Origin: Novosphingobium barchaimii LL02
Lineage (GTDB): Bacteria > Pseudomonadota > Alphaproteobacteria > Sphingomonadales > Sphingomonadaceae
Assembly: GCF_001046635.1 (NCBI RefSeq)
Contig: NZ_KQ130454.1
Location: 627,501-691,500 of the forward strand
Direction: 5' to 3'
DNA length: 64,000 bases
Position numbers and translations under genes: made by a program
Shown here: positions 37,729-45,876 of the stretch, in pieces
How the letters are laid out: every line of letters starts with the position of its first letter
How positions within the stretch are numbered: the first letter of the stretch is position 1
The notes under the pieces: generated by a model
The model's input: the letters and a program-made list of their open reading frames with translations, nothing else
Databases searched by the model: none
What the model was told of the DNA's origin: nothing

Positions 37729-38025
37729 CCAGAGAAACTCCGCAGGTGTCTCCATCGGATCGCTAACGCCCTGCAGCCCCGGGTTTTTCCCGGTAACCCA
37801 ACAACGATCCGCGGTTCCGGGGCCTATAGTTCCGCAAGAATCCCTGCACAAGCGGATATAAGCGATCCTCCACAAAATTCTTAACGAAGTTCCGGGGTGG
37901 GACAGGTGCCATGCCCGTAAAGGACAGTTTCCCAACTCTTGTTAACTATATCTTCGGGAGAATCATCCAGTTTCAGGTCATCGATCGCAGGGGAATGCAT
38001 CGATCGAACGAATCAGGGGCCTACA

Positions 38026-38364
38026 ATGGAAACTGTCTGGATTAATCAAACCACTGCCGCTCCGCTGTCCGCCAAGGACTTTACGGCGGGCGACATGACA
38101 ATCGCACAGGCGCTGGCCGCAGCGGCTCAGGGCGACAGCTCGGCGTACTTCGACCTCGGCGTGGCCTACTCGACCGGAAGTCACGGCGCGGAGTGCGATC
38201 TGATCGAAGCGCACAAGTGGTTCAACCTCGCCGCCGTCGGCGGCCATGAAGATGCAGCCGCCTGCCGCGCCGAAGTTTCCGACGACATGACCGCCCGCGA
38301 AATCGCCGAAGCCCAGCGCCGCGCCCGCCAGTGGCTGTCCGCGTCGATGCGCAAGGCCGCCTGA
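38026..38364 (+). CDS. Sel1-repeat-like small protein
   Basis: 112 residues containing one clear Sel1-like repeat: AYFDLGVAYSTGSHG followed by DLIEAHKWFNLAAVGG, then a partial second one ending RARQWLSAS. Sel1 repeats are helical scaffolds for protein contact. Function is unknown. The ATG at 38026 follows AGGGGC, and the A+T-rich stretch about 60-100 bases upstream (GTTAACTATATC) could hold its promoter. Confidence 0.8.
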   Translation: METVWINQTTAAPLSAKDFTAGDMTIAQALAAAAQGDSSAYFDLGVAYSTGSHGAECDLIEAHKWFNLAAVGGHEDAAACRAEVSDDMTAREIAEAQRRARQWLSASMRKAA

Positions 38365-38382
38365 GCCGCCGGTTCTCCCGCG

Positions 38383-39540
38383 TCAGTCCTCGCCCTTGCG
38401 AAAGGGTGAGTGCGCCCCGAGGGACATCTGATCCAGCGCGATGCCGGCCCGTTCCTGCTCGAGGTAATCGGCGATCGCGGCGCGAAGGCCGTCGTGAACG
38501 ATGTAGTGCGCGGAAACCGTGCGTACCGGTTCATAGCCGCGCGCCAGCTTGTGCCCGCCCTGTGCCCCCGCTTCGACACGGGCCAGGCCCAGCGCGATGG
38601 CGGCGTCGATGGCCTGATAGTAGCACAGTTCGAAGTGCAGGAACGGCTTATCAATCCGCGCGCCCCAGTACCGGCCGTAGAGCGCCTCGCCGCCGATGAA
38701 GTTGAGCGCGCCTGCCACCGCCTCCCCTTCGATGAAGGCCATGACCAGCAGCACCTTGTCGGCCATCGTCTCGCCCAGCAGGCTGAACGCTTCCCGGGTC
38801 AGATAGGGGCGGCCCCATTTGCGCGCGCCGGTATCCTGGTAGAACTCCCAGAACGCGTCCCAGTGCGCTTCTTCGATCTCAGCGCCGGTGAAGCTGCGAA
38901 TCTCCACGCCTTCCTGCGCCTTTGCCCGTTCCTTGCGAAGATCCTTGCGCTTGCGCGACGACAACGCTTCCAGAAAATCGTCGAAGCTGGCGTAGCCCCG
39001 GTTCTCCCAGTGGAACTGGATGTCCTCGCGCATCAGCCAGCCCGCGTCCTCGAACACCGATACCTGCCCCGGCTCGATGAAGGTGGCGTGGGCGGAGGAC
39101 AGGCCGTTCTCGCGGCACAGCGTTTCCGCCGCGCGCAGCAGCGCCGGCGCGAGTTCGGGATGCGGGGTCAGCAGGCGCGGGCCGGTCGCGGGCGTGAAGG
39201 GCACCGCGATCTGCAGCTTGGGATAGTACGCCCCGCCCGCCCGGTGCCAGGCATCGGCCCAGGTATGGTCGAACACGTATTCGCCTTGTGAATGGTCCTT
39301 GAGATAAGCGGGGAGCGCGGCGGCAAGGCGGCCGTCGGGCCCGTCGATCACGATCGGCACCGGGGTCCAGCCGCTGCGGGCGCCGACGCTGCGCGATTGC
39401 TCCATTGCGGTGAGGAAGGCGTGGGATACGAAGGGGTTGGTCCCGTCCGTCAGCGCGTCCCACTCGCCCGCGGGCAATTCGCCGACCGAGCCGAGCAGCC
39501 TTGCCGTGAAGCTGCCGTGCGAGGCGCGGTCATCGCTCAC
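38383..39540 (-). CDS. FemAB/GNAT-like N-acyltransferase family protein (DUF482)
   Basis: 385 residues resembling the peptidogalycan-biosynthesis/GNAT-like DUF482 family: NPFVSHAFLTAMEQSRSVG, GEYVFDHTWADAW, FLEALSSRKRKDLRKER, and DKPFLHFELCYYQAI. Members are thought to transfer acyl or aminoacyl groups, perhaps to the cell wall, but the substrate is unknown. The GTG at 39540 overlaps the stop of the upstream gene (GTGA). It is the last gene of a five-gene operon. Confidence 0.85.
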   Translation of the reverse strand: MSDDRASHGSFTARLLGSVGELPAGEWDALTDGTNPFVSHAFLTAMEQSRSVGARSGWTPVPIVIDGPDGRLAAALPAYLKDHSQGEYVFDHTWADAWHRAGGAYYPKLQIAVPFTPATGPRLLTPHPELAPALLRAAETLCRENGLSSAHATFIEPGQVSVFEDAGWLMREDIQFHWENRGYASFDDFLEALSSRKRKDLRKERAKAQEGVEIRSFTGAEIEEAHWDAFWEFYQDTGARKWGRPYLTREAFSLLGETMADKVLLVMAFIEGEAVAGALNFIGGEALYGRYWGARIDKPFLHFELCYYQAIDAAIALGLARVEAGAQGGHKLARGYEPVRTVSAHYIVHDGLRAAIADYLEQERAGIALDQMSLGAHSPFRKGED

Positions 39541-40331
39541 GCCTGCGCCCCGCTCCTGAAAGGCGCATTCTCGGCCCCGCCCGTCTCGAAGATCGCGGCA
39601 TCGGCATAAGCCTCGGCGCGCTCGTCGTGTTCGGCCTCGCGCACGGTCCAGGTCGCCACGGGAAGTCCCCGGCGGCGCTGGGCGGCGGCAAAGCTGCTGG
39701 GCAGGTCGCGCACGTCGTAGGCGAGGAAATCGGGCCGCGCATGCCACAGCGACAGGCGGCGGCGCAGCTTGCCGGGAAGCGCGCGGTCCTCCCCCTCGGA
39801 AACGATAAGGCCGCGCACGGTATGCGGCGAATTGCGCCAGTACCAGCGCGCCACGCGCGGATCGAAGCTCATCACCGCATGTTGGCCGGTGTAGCCCTCC
39901 AGCACCCGGCGCACGCTGAGGCACAGCGCGGCGATGCGGGCGTGGCGGTCTGACTTCACCTCGATCAAGACCGGCACCTGGCCGGCGATCTGGGCCAATA
40001 CCTGCCGCAATGTAGGAATGGTTTCGGCGGTTCCGCCAAGTGCGATGGCGCCAAGCTGGGCGGCGCTGCGCCGGACAACCGGGCCGGCCTCTGCCGTCAG
40101 CCGGTCAAGCGCATCGTCATGGAAGACCACCGCCTGCCCGTCGCTGGAACGCTGCACGTCCAGTTCGATGCCGTGGCCCTGCGCGATGGCCTTTGCAAAG
40201 GCCGCGCGCGAGTTTTCCGGCACGCCGCTTCCATGCAGTCCGCGATGGGCATAGTCCTGCGCGCCGATCCACGCGACCTTGCGCGGATCGGGTACAGGCG
40301 AAACCCAGCGGTCAAGCAGGGCGAACGGCAA
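39537..40331 (-). CDS. Glycerophosphodiester phosphodiesterase
   Basis: 264 residues if begun at the TTG at 40331, which gives the family length. The TIM-barrel catalytic residues are visible: YAHRGLHG (His, Arg), GIELDVQRSSDG (Glu, Asp) and VVFHDDALDRLT (His). It hydrolyses glycerophosphodiesters to glycerol-3-phosphate and an alcohol. No signal peptide. The longer open frame upstream overlaps ridA in a different frame and is not conserved. No ATG is available near the expected start, so this start is a judgement. Confidence 0.85.
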   Translation of the reverse strand: MPFALLDRWVSPVPDPRKVAWIGAQDYAHRGLHGSGVPENSRAAFAKAIAQGHGIELDVQRSSDGQAVVFHDDALDRLTAEAGPVVRRSAAQLGAIALGGTAETIPTLRQVLAQIAGQVPVLIEVKSDRHARIAALCLSVRRVLEGYTGQHAVMSFDPRVARWYWRNSPHTVRGLIVSEGEDRALPGKLRRRLSLWHARPDFLAYDVRDLPSSFAAAQRRRGLPVATWTVREAEHDERAEAYADAAIFETGGAENAPFRSGAQA

Positions 40332-40776
40332 CGATGGCGTCCACTTCGACAGCGGCGCCCAGAGGCAGGACGGGGACGCCCACGGCGCTGCGCGCATGCT
40401 TGCCCGCCTCGCCAAAGACCGCCACCATCAGTTCCGAGGCGCCATTGGCGACCTTGGGCTGATCGGTGAAATCGCCGGTGGAATTGATGAACACGCCCAG
40501 CTTCACGATCCGCTCCACCCGGTCGAGCGAACCGAGGGCGGCTTTCAGCTGCGCCAGGATCATCACCGCGCAGGCCTGCGCCGCTTCGGTGCCGGCTTCG
40601 ATCGAGACGCCCTCGCCCAGACGGCCGGTCACCAGCTTGCCTTCCACGAAGGGCAGCTGCCCGGAAACGTGGGCGATCCCGCCCGCGACGACGACCGGCA
40701 CGTAAGCCGCGACCGGAGCCGCCGCTGCGGGCAGGGTCAGGCCAAGGTCGGTCAGGCGGGTGTCGATGTCACTCAT
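40312..40776 (-). CDS. RidA-family enamine/imine deaminase
   Basis: 154 residues, slightly longer than E. coli RidA (about 128). GIAHVSGQLPFVEGK, the region RVERIVKLGVFINSTGDF and RSAVGVPVLPLGAAVEVDAI match the family; the substrate Arg and Glu are in the last two. This longer type belongs to the YjgF/Rid group often found with amino-acid metabolism genes. It overlaps the HAD gene upstream (ATGA). Confidence 0.9.
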   Translation of the reverse strand: MSDIDTRLTDLGLTLPAAAAPVAAYVPVVVAGGIAHVSGQLPFVEGKLVTGRLGEGVSIEAGTEAAQACAVMILAQLKAALGSLDRVERIVKLGVFINSTGDFTDQPKVANGASELMVAVFGEAGKHARSAVGVPVLPLGAAVEVDAIVAVRPA

Positions 40777-41441
40777 GGAATTACAGATCCTTTGGTTTCG
40801 GGTTCGATCGGGCCGGTCAGGCTGTCAAGCAGCCAGGGGAGCGCGCTGCCCCAGTCGTCGATCCGCGCATGGGCATGGCCAAGCTGGAGCGCGCACTTGA
40901 TGTTGGGGGCGATCTGCGGCTCGCCGCAAAGATGCAGGCGGCGCACCGAGGGCGACGTTTCGAAAACCGAGCCGTGGTGCTGCGAAAGATCGTCGATGAA
41001 AACGGCGCGGCTGGGCTTGTACTCGTCCAGGATGGCTTGCAGCGCCGGGCCTTTCGGACCCTGGTTGGTGAATACCCGCAGGTCCAGGCCATGCTCCAGG
41101 AGCTGCGCCACGCGCGCCTCGCGCCGGAAGTCCTGAAGGTTGGTGAGGACCACCACGTCGGCATGTTCGCGAATCGCGGCGATGGCGTCCACCGCGCCTT
41201 CGATCGCGGTCTGACGGTACATCTGGGTGTCGAAGAAGCGGCCCAGCAGCTCCCACATCTCCGCATGTTCCATCGGCGCCTCCGCCCCGATCCGGCGCAT
41301 AGACTTGTAGAACTCGCCGCCGGTGAGGTCGAATTCGACGCCTTCTTCCTCGGCCAGCCAGTCGCGGAAGTGCTTGATCATGTGCAGCAGCACTTCATCG
41401 CAGTCGGTGATGAGCAGCGGCCTGCCCGTGTTTACGCTCAT
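40773..41441 (-). CDS. HAD superfamily hydrolase
   Basis: 222 residues. Motif I LLITDCDEVLL contains the DxD nucleophile pair, VVVLTNLQDF fits motif II (Thr), and AVFIDDLSQHHG fits motif IV. A small cap region lies between. Substrate unknown. The start at 41441 overlaps the DUF3572 stop (ATGA), and its own stop overlaps the ridA start. Confidence 0.87.
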   Translation of the reverse strand: MSVNTGRPLLITDCDEVLLHMIKHFRDWLAEEEGVEFDLTGGEFYKSMRRIGAEAPMEHAEMWELLGRFFDTQMYRQTAIEGAVDAIAAIREHADVVVLTNLQDFRREARVAQLLEHGLDLRVFTNQGPKGPALQAILDEYKPSRAVFIDDLSQHHGSVFETSPSVRRLHLCGEPQIAPNIKCALQLGHAHARIDDWGSALPWLLDSLTGPIEPETKGSVIP

Positions 41442-41719
41442 GCGCCCAGCCTTTCGCGTGCTGCCACCAGCGTCTGCGGAGAAACGCTCAGCGCGTCGGC
41501 GGCGCCGAGGAGGTCCGGCTCGTGCTGGCACAGGAATTCCAGCACCGCCGCCAGAGTGGCAGGCTCGCCCAGCGAAGCGCGCAGTTCCTCGGGCGTCAGC
41601 CCGGTCAGCGACAGGAACCGCTCGGCGCGCGAATCGTCACCCAGCACCCAGCCCAGTGCGTTGAGGGCCAGGGCCTGAGGGTCACTTGCGGGGGATGGCG
41701 GTTCTCGAAGAATTGTCAG
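41438..41719 (-). CDS. DUF3572 family protein
   Basis: About 93 residues. The body LALNALGWVLGDDSRAERFL, LTGLTPEELRASL and LEFLCQHEPDLL agrees with DUF3572, a small alphaproteobacterial helical family of unknown function. The start is uncertain: no ATG, GTG or TTG lies near the expected position. A CTG at 41719 or ATT at 41713 would give the family length, while the nearest ATG (41848) overlaps the start of the divergent divK gene. It is the first gene of the minus-strand operon. Confidence 0.7.
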   Translation of the reverse strand: MTILREPPSPASDPQALALNALGWVLGDDSRAERFLSLTGLTPEELRASLGEPATLAAVLEFLCQHEPDLLGAADALSVSPQTLVAARERLGA

Positions 41720-41807
41720 TCTCGCTTGCTTGGAATAGACGGGAGGCGAACTCTGGCATGGCCCATGACAGGGATATGTTACCTCCAGATGGTTATCAGG
41801 GCGTCGA

Positions 41808-42170
41808 ATGGCAAAGCGAATCCTCGTTGTCGAGGACAACGATCTCAACCGGAAGCTCTTTTGCGACGTGCTTCGCAGCCAGGGCTACGCCGTGGAGCCG
41901 GTCGGCGACGGGCTGGACGCGCTCGACCGCGCGCGCCAGTTCGTGCCCAATCTGGTCATCATGGACATCCAGCTTCCCAACGTCTCGGGGCTGGACCTGA
42001 TCGAGGCGGCCAAGAAAGATCCGGTCCTGCGCTCGATCCCGATCCTGGCCGTCACCGCCTATGCCGGCAAGGGCGACGAGGAACGCATCCGCGAGGCCGG
42101 GGCCGAAGGATACCTCGCCAAGCCGGTTTCGATCGGGCCGTTCATGCAGGCGGTTCGGGCGCTTCTCTGA
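41808..42170 (+). CDS. divK: Single-domain response regulator DivK
   Basis: 120 residues, receiver domain only. Phosphorylation site Asp53 in LVIMDIQLPNVSGLDL, the acidic pair in LVVEDNDLNRKLF, and Lys in YLAKPVS. AVTAYAGKGDEERIREAG is typical of DivK, the cell-cycle regulator that controls the DivJ/PleC/CckA pathway in alphaproteobacteria. Asp53 has the same number as in Caulobacter DivK. No output domain. In many alphaproteobacteria pleD follows; here acyl carrier protein does. Confidence 0.9.
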   Translation: MAKRILVVEDNDLNRKLFCDVLRSQGYAVEPVGDGLDALDRARQFVPNLVIMDIQLPNVSGLDLIEAAKKDPVLRSIPILAVTAYAGKGDEERIREAGAEGYLAKPVSIGPFMQAVRALL

Positions 42171-42259
42171 TACACACCGCTTGACATGACACACCCGCGC
42201 CGCTTTTGCGCCGCAATTCGCGGCCAAAGCGCCGCCAGGACCCTTTCGGAGATACCCCC

Positions 42260-42499
42260 ATGGACCGCGCAGAGACCTCGGCCCGCATCGCCGCGCTGAT
42301 CGAGCCCTTCAACAAGAAGGGCGTCGCCATCACCGACGCCACCCGCTTCACCGACGATCTGGAGTTCGACAGCCTGACGGTGATGGATTTCGTCGCCGCC
42401 ATCGAGGACGAATTCGACATCATCATCTCGATGAACGCCCAGGCCGAGATCGAAACCTACGGCCAGCTCGTCGACGCCGTCGTCAAGATCAAGGGCTGA
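42260..42499 (+). CDS. Acyl carrier protein for sphingolipid synthesis
   Basis: 79 residues. The phosphopantetheine serine is Ser38 in LEFDSLTVMDFVAAIE (variant of the usual DSL motif). It lies eight bases upstream of serine palmitoyltransferase. By context it should carry the acyl chain that SPT condenses with serine, as established for the Caulobacter sphingolipid pathway; that role is inferred here. The ATG at 42260 follows a GGAGATACC site. Confidence 0.92.
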   Translation: MDRAETSARIAALIEPFNKKGVAITDATRFTDDLEFDSLTVMDFVAAIEDEFDIIISMNAQAEIETYGQLVDAVVKIKG

Positions 42500-42506
42500 G
42501 CGCCAG

Positions 42507-43775
42507 ATGACCGATGCCGTGAACCAGCCCGACCAGCCCGAAACCATCGTCGGCGGAAACGCTCCTGCAAACGGGGGCGACCTGTTCAGCAAGTTCGACC
42601 CGCTGATCCAGATGCGCGAGAACCTGCTTGCCACCGGCGTGACCGATCCGTTCGGCCTCGTGATGGAAAAGGTGATCTCGCCCACCGTTGCCCTGTGCAA
42701 CGGCCGCGAGACGATCCTGCTCGGCACCTACAACTACATGGGCATGACCTTCGACCCCGACGTGATCGCGGCGGGCAAGCAGGCGCTCGACGATTTCGGC
42801 GCCGGCACCACCGGCAGCCGGGTTCTCAACGGAACCTATGCCGGCCACCGCGCGGTCGAAGAAGCGCTCTGCGACTTCTACGCCATGGACCACGCCATGG
42901 TGTTCTCGACCGGCTATCAGGCAAACCTGGGGATCATCTCCACCATCGCCGGCAAGGGCGACTACATCATCCTCGACATCGACAGCCACGCTTCCATCTG
43001 GGACGGCTGCAAGATGGGCGACGCCGAAGTGGTGCCCTTCAAGCACAACGACATCGAAGCCATGGAAAAGCGCCTCAAGCGCATTCCCGAAGGCGCGGGC
43101 AAGCTGGTCATCCTCGAAGGCGTCTACTCGATGCTGGGCGATATCGCCCCGCTCAGGGAAATGATCGCCATCGCCAAGAAGTACGGCGCCATGGTGCTGG
43201 TGGACGAGGCGCACTCGATGGGCTTCATCGGTCCCAACGGGCGCGGCGTGGCCGAGGACCAGGGCTGCCTGGACGACGTCGATTTCGTGATCGGCACCTT
43301 CTCCAAGTCGGTCGGCACCGTGGGCGGCTTCTGCGTCTCGAACCATCCCAAGTTCGAGATCATGCGCCTGGTCTGCCGCCCTTACGTGTTCACCGCCAGC
43401 CTGCCGCCCAGCGTGGTCGCCACTGCCGCCACCTCGATCCGCAAGCTGATGAACGCCGCCGACAAGCGCGCCCACCTGTGGGAAAGCTCACGCACCCTGC
43501 ACAAGGGCCTGACGGACGCCGGCTTCCAGCTCGGCACCGACAGCCCGCAGAGCGCGATCATCGCGGTTATCATGCCCGATCTGGAACGCGGCGCGATGAT
43601 GTGGGAGGCCCTGCTGCACGAGGGTCTCTACGTGAACCTCGCCCGCCCGCCGGCAACGCCCGCGAACATGACCCTGCTGCGCTGCTCGCTTTGCGCCGAA
43701 CATTCGGCCGAGCAGGTGCAGCAGATCATCGGCATGTTCATCCGCGCCGGCAAGACCGCGGGCATTCTGGGCTGA
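42507..43775 (+). CDS. spt: Serine palmitoyltransferase
   Basis: 422 residues. It condenses serine with a fatty acyl thioester to 3-ketosphinganine, the first step of sphingolipid synthesis, in soluble bacterial form. The length and the sequence match sphingomonad SPT: GTYNYMGMTFDPDV, GTTGSRVLNGTYAGHR, DSHASIWDG with the cofactor-stacking His, VDEAHSMGFIG, and the PLP lysine Lys267 in GTFSKSVGTVGG. It follows the ACP gene by seven bases. It marks the organism as a sphingolipid producer. Confidence 0.96.
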   Translation: MTDAVNQPDQPETIVGGNAPANGGDLFSKFDPLIQMRENLLATGVTDPFGLVMEKVISPTVALCNGRETILLGTYNYMGMTFDPDVIAAGKQALDDFGAGTTGSRVLNGTYAGHRAVEEALCDFYAMDHAMVFSTGYQANLGIISTIAGKGDYIILDIDSHASIWDGCKMGDAEVVPFKHNDIEAMEKRLKRIPEGAGKLVILEGVYSMLGDIAPLREMIAIAKKYGAMVLVDEAHSMGFIGPNGRGVAEDQGCLDDVDFVIGTFSKSVGTVGGFCVSNHPKFEIMRLVCRPYVFTASLPPSVVATAATSIRKLMNAADKRAHLWESSRTLHKGLTDAGFQLGTDSPQSAIIAVIMPDLERGAMMWEALLHEGLYVNLARPPATPANMTLLRCSLCAEHSAEQVQQIIGMFIRAGKTAGILG

Positions 43776-43781
43776 TTTCCC

Positions 43782-43811
43782 ATTCCTCCCCGAGCAAGTT
43801 CGGGGAGGAAT
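43782..43811. terminator. Bidirectional hairpin between spt and FMN reductase
   Basis: ATTCCTCCCCGA pairs perfectly with TCGGGGAGGAAT (12 base pairs) around the loop GCAAGT. It sits between two convergent stop codons. There is no long T-tract on either side, so it may also belong to a REP-like family; either way it should insulate the convergent genes. Confidence 0.65.
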
Positions 43812-43813
43812 TC

Positions 43814-44362
43814 TCAACCCGCGTGCGTCTCTACCAGCTTCAGGAACGCTTCCAGCCAGCCGCCCAGGAACTTCGCCGAAGCCTCGCCCACGGTGCCGTC
43901 GGGGTTCAGCAGCCCGTCCTTCCACTGCAGGAACGCTTCGGGCTGCGTCAGCGTCGGCATGTCGAGATACGCGAGCACGTTGCGCAGGTGCTGCTGCGAC
44001 AGCGCGGTGCCGATCGCCCCCACCGAAACACCGATGACCCCGGCCGGCTTGCCGGCCCAGGCGCTTTGCCCGTAAGGCCGCGAGGCGTGGTCGATGGCGT
44101 TCTTGAGCACGCCGGGGATCGAGCGGTTGTACTCCGCCGTCACGAACAGCACGCCGTCCGAACCGGACACCAGCGCCTTTAGCGCCTTCACGCTGTCCGC
44201 CTGATCCGCGTCGTCATCCTGATCGTACAGCGGCAGTGACCCGATATCGGCGAAAGTGAACGCATGGCCTTGCGCGGCGGGCAACCGGGTCAGCGCTTCG
44301 GCGACCTGACGGTTGAACGATTCGGCGCGAAGGCTGCCGACGACGATGACGATCTTGGACAT
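43814..44362 (-). CDS. NADPH-dependent FMN reductase
   Basis: 182 residues, flavodoxin-like fold. The phosphate loop IVVGSLRAESFNR at 5-17 binds FMN, and VTAEYNRSIPGVLKNAIDH is the family signature. Similar proteins (ChrR, YieF, SsuE-like) reduce quinones, chromate or flavins. No partner monooxygenase is adjacent. Ends next to the spt hairpin. Confidence 0.9.
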   Translation of the reverse strand: MSKIVIVVGSLRAESFNRQVAEALTRLPAAQGHAFTFADIGSLPLYDQDDDADQADSVKALKALVSGSDGVLFVTAEYNRSIPGVLKNAIDHASRPYGQSAWAGKPAGVIGVSVGAIGTALSQQHLRNVLAYLDMPTLTQPEAFLQWKDGLLNPDGTVGEASAKFLGGWLEAFLKLVETHAG

Positions 44363-44477
44363 GGTGCGGTTTCCTTAGATGGCGACTGCGATCGGCGCCC
44401 AGCATCGCCCCGATCGATGTCAGGGGAAAGACCGCATCGCCACTGCCAGTTCCAGCCCGGCGCGCTCAGCCGTGTCT

Positions 44478-44798
44478 TCAGTGGATCGAGATGATCCCGT
44501 CGACCGCGCGCCATTCCTGCGGTCCGATCAGGTGATTGTGGGCGATCCGCACCGAATGGAGCGGTCCCTCGATCTCGCGTCCCCAGAAGTCGAGGAAATC
44601 GCGCAGCACCGGGAAGCGCGGGGCGACGTCGTATTGCTGGAACGCGAAAAGCTGCAGAAGCCGGGGATGGTCGGGCAGGAAGTAGTGCACCTCGATCGTG
44701 GTCAGGCCGTAACCCGCAAGCTGTCTGAGGAAATCCGGGGAGCTTTGCAAACCCCGCGCCGCGTCCTGGATCGATGATGCTTCCGGTCGACCAGCCAT
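44478..44798 (-). CDS. usg: Usg family protein
   Basis: 106 residues. LAGYGLTTIEVHYFLPDHPRLLQLF and FLDFWGREIEGPLHSVRIAHN (shown as consecutive conserved pieces near 30-55 and 73-93) match the Usg family. Members occur near trp genes or alone; function unknown. The ATG at 44798 has an excellent GGAAGGAGGA ribosome binding site, which rules out the longer open frame. Confidence 0.85.
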   Translation of the reverse strand: MAGRPEASSIQDAARGLQSSPDFLRQLAGYGLTTIEVHYFLPDHPRLLQLFAFQQYDVAPRFPVLRDFLDFWGREIEGPLHSVRIAHNHLIGPQEWRAVDGIISIH

Positions 44799-44948
44799 AG
44801 TCCTCCTTCCGGCGCCGCAGGGCCGGATGGCGGATGGAGCAATATGCCCCATGGTGCGGCGCATCCCGAGGAGGATGACATATCGATGACGGCAGTCAAG
44901 CGCCTGTGCAGGCAACCGGATTCCGTCACCCCGCCGGGGCCAGGCCGC

Positions 44949-45587
44949 TCAGGCGGCTGTCGTCGCTGCGACCGAGGCGCACTTCTCGCTGGTCTTGCCG
45001 CCGCCGCCGCCCAGCATCGTCACCGCGAGGAAACCAGCGACGATCAGCACCACGAAGGCGATGGTCACCTTGCCCAGATGCTTGTCGATCACCGCCTTGA
45101 TCGGTGCGCCGAACAGGCGGAACAGCACGCCCACGATCATGAAGCTGATCGAGCGCGACACGATCGAGGCGCCGATGAAGACCCACAGGTTCATGCCGAT
45201 GAACCCTGCCGTGATCGTCAGCAGCTTGAAGGGGATCGGCGTCGCGCCCTTCACGATGATGATCTCGGCGCCGTAATCGCGCAGATAGCACGCGGCCTTG
45301 GGGAAGCTCTCCGCCAGCCCCAGCGCCTGCAGCATCGCCTCGCCGAATGCGGCATAGGCAAAGTGCCCGATCGCATAGCCGAGCAACCCGCCCGCGACCG
45401 ACCCGAGCGTGGCGAAAGCGGCAAAGCGAATCGCCTTCTTCGGTTCGGCCAGGCACATCAGGCCCAGCAGGGGGTGCGGCGGCACCGGGAAGAAACTTGC
45501 CTCCATGAAGGCGAAGGCGGCCAGCCACCACTCGGCATGGCGGTGCGCCGCCTTGGCCATGGTCCAGTCGTAGAGGCGGCGCAGCAT
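44949..45587 (-). CDS. YqaA-like DedA/VTT membrane protein
   Basis: 212 residues with about five hydrophobic segments. AFAFMEASFFPVPPHPLL and ATPIPFKLLTITAGFIGM are typical of YqaA-type SNARE-associated (VTT) proteins. VTT proteins include lipid scramblases and transporters; no specific substrate known. I chose the ATG at 45587 (LRRLYDWTMAKA), which follows GGGGGAA. It is the last cellular gene before the gene transfer agent cluster and is divergent from it. Confidence 0.87.
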   Translation of the reverse strand: MLRRLYDWTMAKAAHRHAEWWLAAFAFMEASFFPVPPHPLLGLMCLAEPKKAIRFAAFATLGSVAGGLLGYAIGHFAYAAFGEAMLQALGLAESFPKAACYLRDYGAEIIIVKGATPIPFKLLTITAGFIGMNLWVFIGASIVSRSISFMIVGVLFRLFGAPIKAVIDKHLGKVTIAFVVLIVAGFLAVTMLGGGGGKTSEKCASVAATTAA

Positions 45588-45718
45588 AAGTTTCCCCCAA
45601 GGCATCACACCCCAACGCGGCTCCGTTTAAGGCCCGCGCTGCATCGCGGCAAGGGGCAGGCAAGGAGACGGCGAGGGGACGGCGGCGTCATTTGAAAAAC
45701 CTATTTGGTTCTTTCTAG

Positions 45719-45755
45719 TTGACATCATCATGCTGATTGGGTACATATCAGGAAC
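45719..45755 (+). promoter_or_regulatory. Promoter of GTA cluster with LexA-like direct repeat
   Basis: TTGACA (45719-45724), a 17-base spacer and TACATA (45742-45747) make a near-consensus housekeeping promoter. Overlapping the -10 is GTAC-ATATCAG-GAAC (45741-45755), one base away from the alphaproteobacterial LexA direct repeat GAAC-N7-GAAC. Repression by LexA would tie the cluster to DNA damage. The site is an inference. Confidence 0.6.
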
Positions 45756-45876
45756 ATTGCAAAACACCGAACGCTCCGGCGGCTTCGGCGTAGTGCCCCC
45801 CTCCAGCAATCGAAACGGACAGCAAGATGGCGGACCAGAGTTCGATCGTCGGCGCGCGCCTGCCGCCGAGAAAGCC

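Noticed and set aside
45730-45876. ATG at 45730 as start of the first GTA gene
   Set aside because: It lies between the -35 and -10 of the proposed promoter, and the peptide up to 45876 is not conserved-looking.
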